This document shows positions 4,886 through 5,151 of a stretch of DNA of 5,151 nt, one piece after another. The DNA is taken from assembly GCA_900554085.1 (NCBI GenBank), contig USGA01000072.1, positions 1-5,151 on the forward strand, read 5' to 3'. A program made the translations under genes and the position numbers. The notes under the pieces were generated by a model that was not told the DNA's origin, did no database searches, and saw only the letters and a program-made list of their open reading frames with translations. Origin of the DNA: an uncultured Clostridia bacterium (GTDB lineage Bacteria > Bacillota > Clostridia > Christensenellales > CAG-917). Each line of letters opens with the position of its first letter. Position 1 is the stretch's first letter.

Positions 4886-5151
4886 TCACAGATAAGCCGC
4901 GACGAGCGTGATGTCCGAAGTCACGGGCGTGGCGAAGTCGTAGGGTTCGCCGTCGAGTTTCCAGCAATCGAACTCATAGCCGGACTTGAAGGGGTCCTGC
5001 GGCTCGGTGGCGCAGGCTCCGTCGAGCACGGTCTGCTCGGAAGCGGCCTCGCCGTTTGCGCCGTCGAGGGTGACGGTGTGCAACACTATGTCGGAAGAGA
5101 GAGCCTCTTTGCCCGTGAAAGTGATTTTGGCCTGCCCCATAGGACGCGCGC
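4886..5151 (-). CDS. C-terminal part of a protein with an InlB/Flg_new-type beta repeat, cut by the window edge
   Basis: The frame is open to the right edge (ARP precedes the first Met), and no ribosome site precedes ATG 5140, so I treat it as the end of a longer gene; a separate 84-residue protein starting at 5140 is possible. Counted from that Met, residues about 21-84 match the pattern of Listeria-Bacteroides (Flg_new/InlB B) repeats: DP-(F)KSGYEFDCW at 49-60, DGEPYDFATPVTSDITLVAAYL at 63-84 with the usual Gly-Tyr-x-Phe, Trp and closing beta strand. Such beta-grasp-like repeats usually sit in surface proteins and promote adhesion or packing. In this operon, placed before neck genes, it could be a capsid C-terminal decoration domain. 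The stop is 4 nt from the next gene. Confidence 0.65.
   Translation of the reverse strand, partial: ARPMGQAKITFTGKEALSSDIVLHTVTLDGANGEAASEQTVLDGACATEPQDPFKSGYEFDCWKLDGEPYDFATPVTSDITLVAAYL

Larger units (their letters stand above)
1371..5151 (-). mobile_element. Phage or prophage structural module (neck and short-tail genes)
   Basis: Six co-directional cistrons separated by 1 to 9 nt share coupled ribosome sites and end at one strong terminator. The gene order (repeat-bearing probable capsid end, small protein, adaptor-like, nozzle-like, micro-protein, coiled coil) matches what is expected for a podovirus-like virion gene block. The block continues beyond the right edge. Whether it is an integrated prophage, a free phage genome or a remnant cannot be decided here because no integration or packaging gene is visible. 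Confidence 0.65.

Overview
The window looks like part of a Bacillota (Clostridia-type) genome or one of its phages or prophages. Evidence for this is strong GGAGG ribosome sites, sigma-A type promoters close to TTGACA/TATAAT, a tRNA-Thr 5' half of clostridial type and an ECF-type vitamin transporter S component. The DNA is fairly GC-rich. Every gene I accept lies on the minus strand, so reading order runs from the right edge to the left.

Right part (5151 to about 1371): one tightly packed operon of six cistrons, with gaps of 1 to 9 nt, that looks like the neck and tail section of a short-tailed (podovirus-like) phage. In order it holds: the C-terminal end of a protein carrying an InlB/Flg_new-type beta repeat (possibly the end of the major capsid protein); a 102-residue protein of unknown function; a 179-residue probable head-tail adaptor; a 485-residue beta-rich probable tail nozzle/tube protein; a 32-residue coiled-coil micro-protein; and a 339-residue coiled-coil protein. 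A strong symmetric terminator at 1371-1405 closes the operon. No integrase, terminase, portal or lysis gene is visible.

Middle (1084-1370): no gene. It holds a 10-bp inverted repeat, a small tandem family of CCTCCC boxes (GGGAGG on the minus strand) separated by GNRA-like mini-hairpins, an AT-rich tract, one or two possible leftward promoters and a bulged inverted repeat on the -35 region of the next gene.

Left part (1083 to 1): a six-helix ECF transporter S component, probably translated from a leaderless mRNA. Its reading frame seems to be shifted near the C-terminus, so the natural stop is probably at 255 rather than 163. A perfect consensus promoter follows (197-169), then a roughly 100-nt leader with two hairpins, then the 5' half of a tRNA-Thr(GGU) gene. 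The tRNA matches expectation through its anticodon loop and then breaks off 25 bases before the window edge. The break may be an element attachment junction, a group I intron or a deletion. The window cannot decide between these, nor whether the transporter gene belongs to the phage or to the host.
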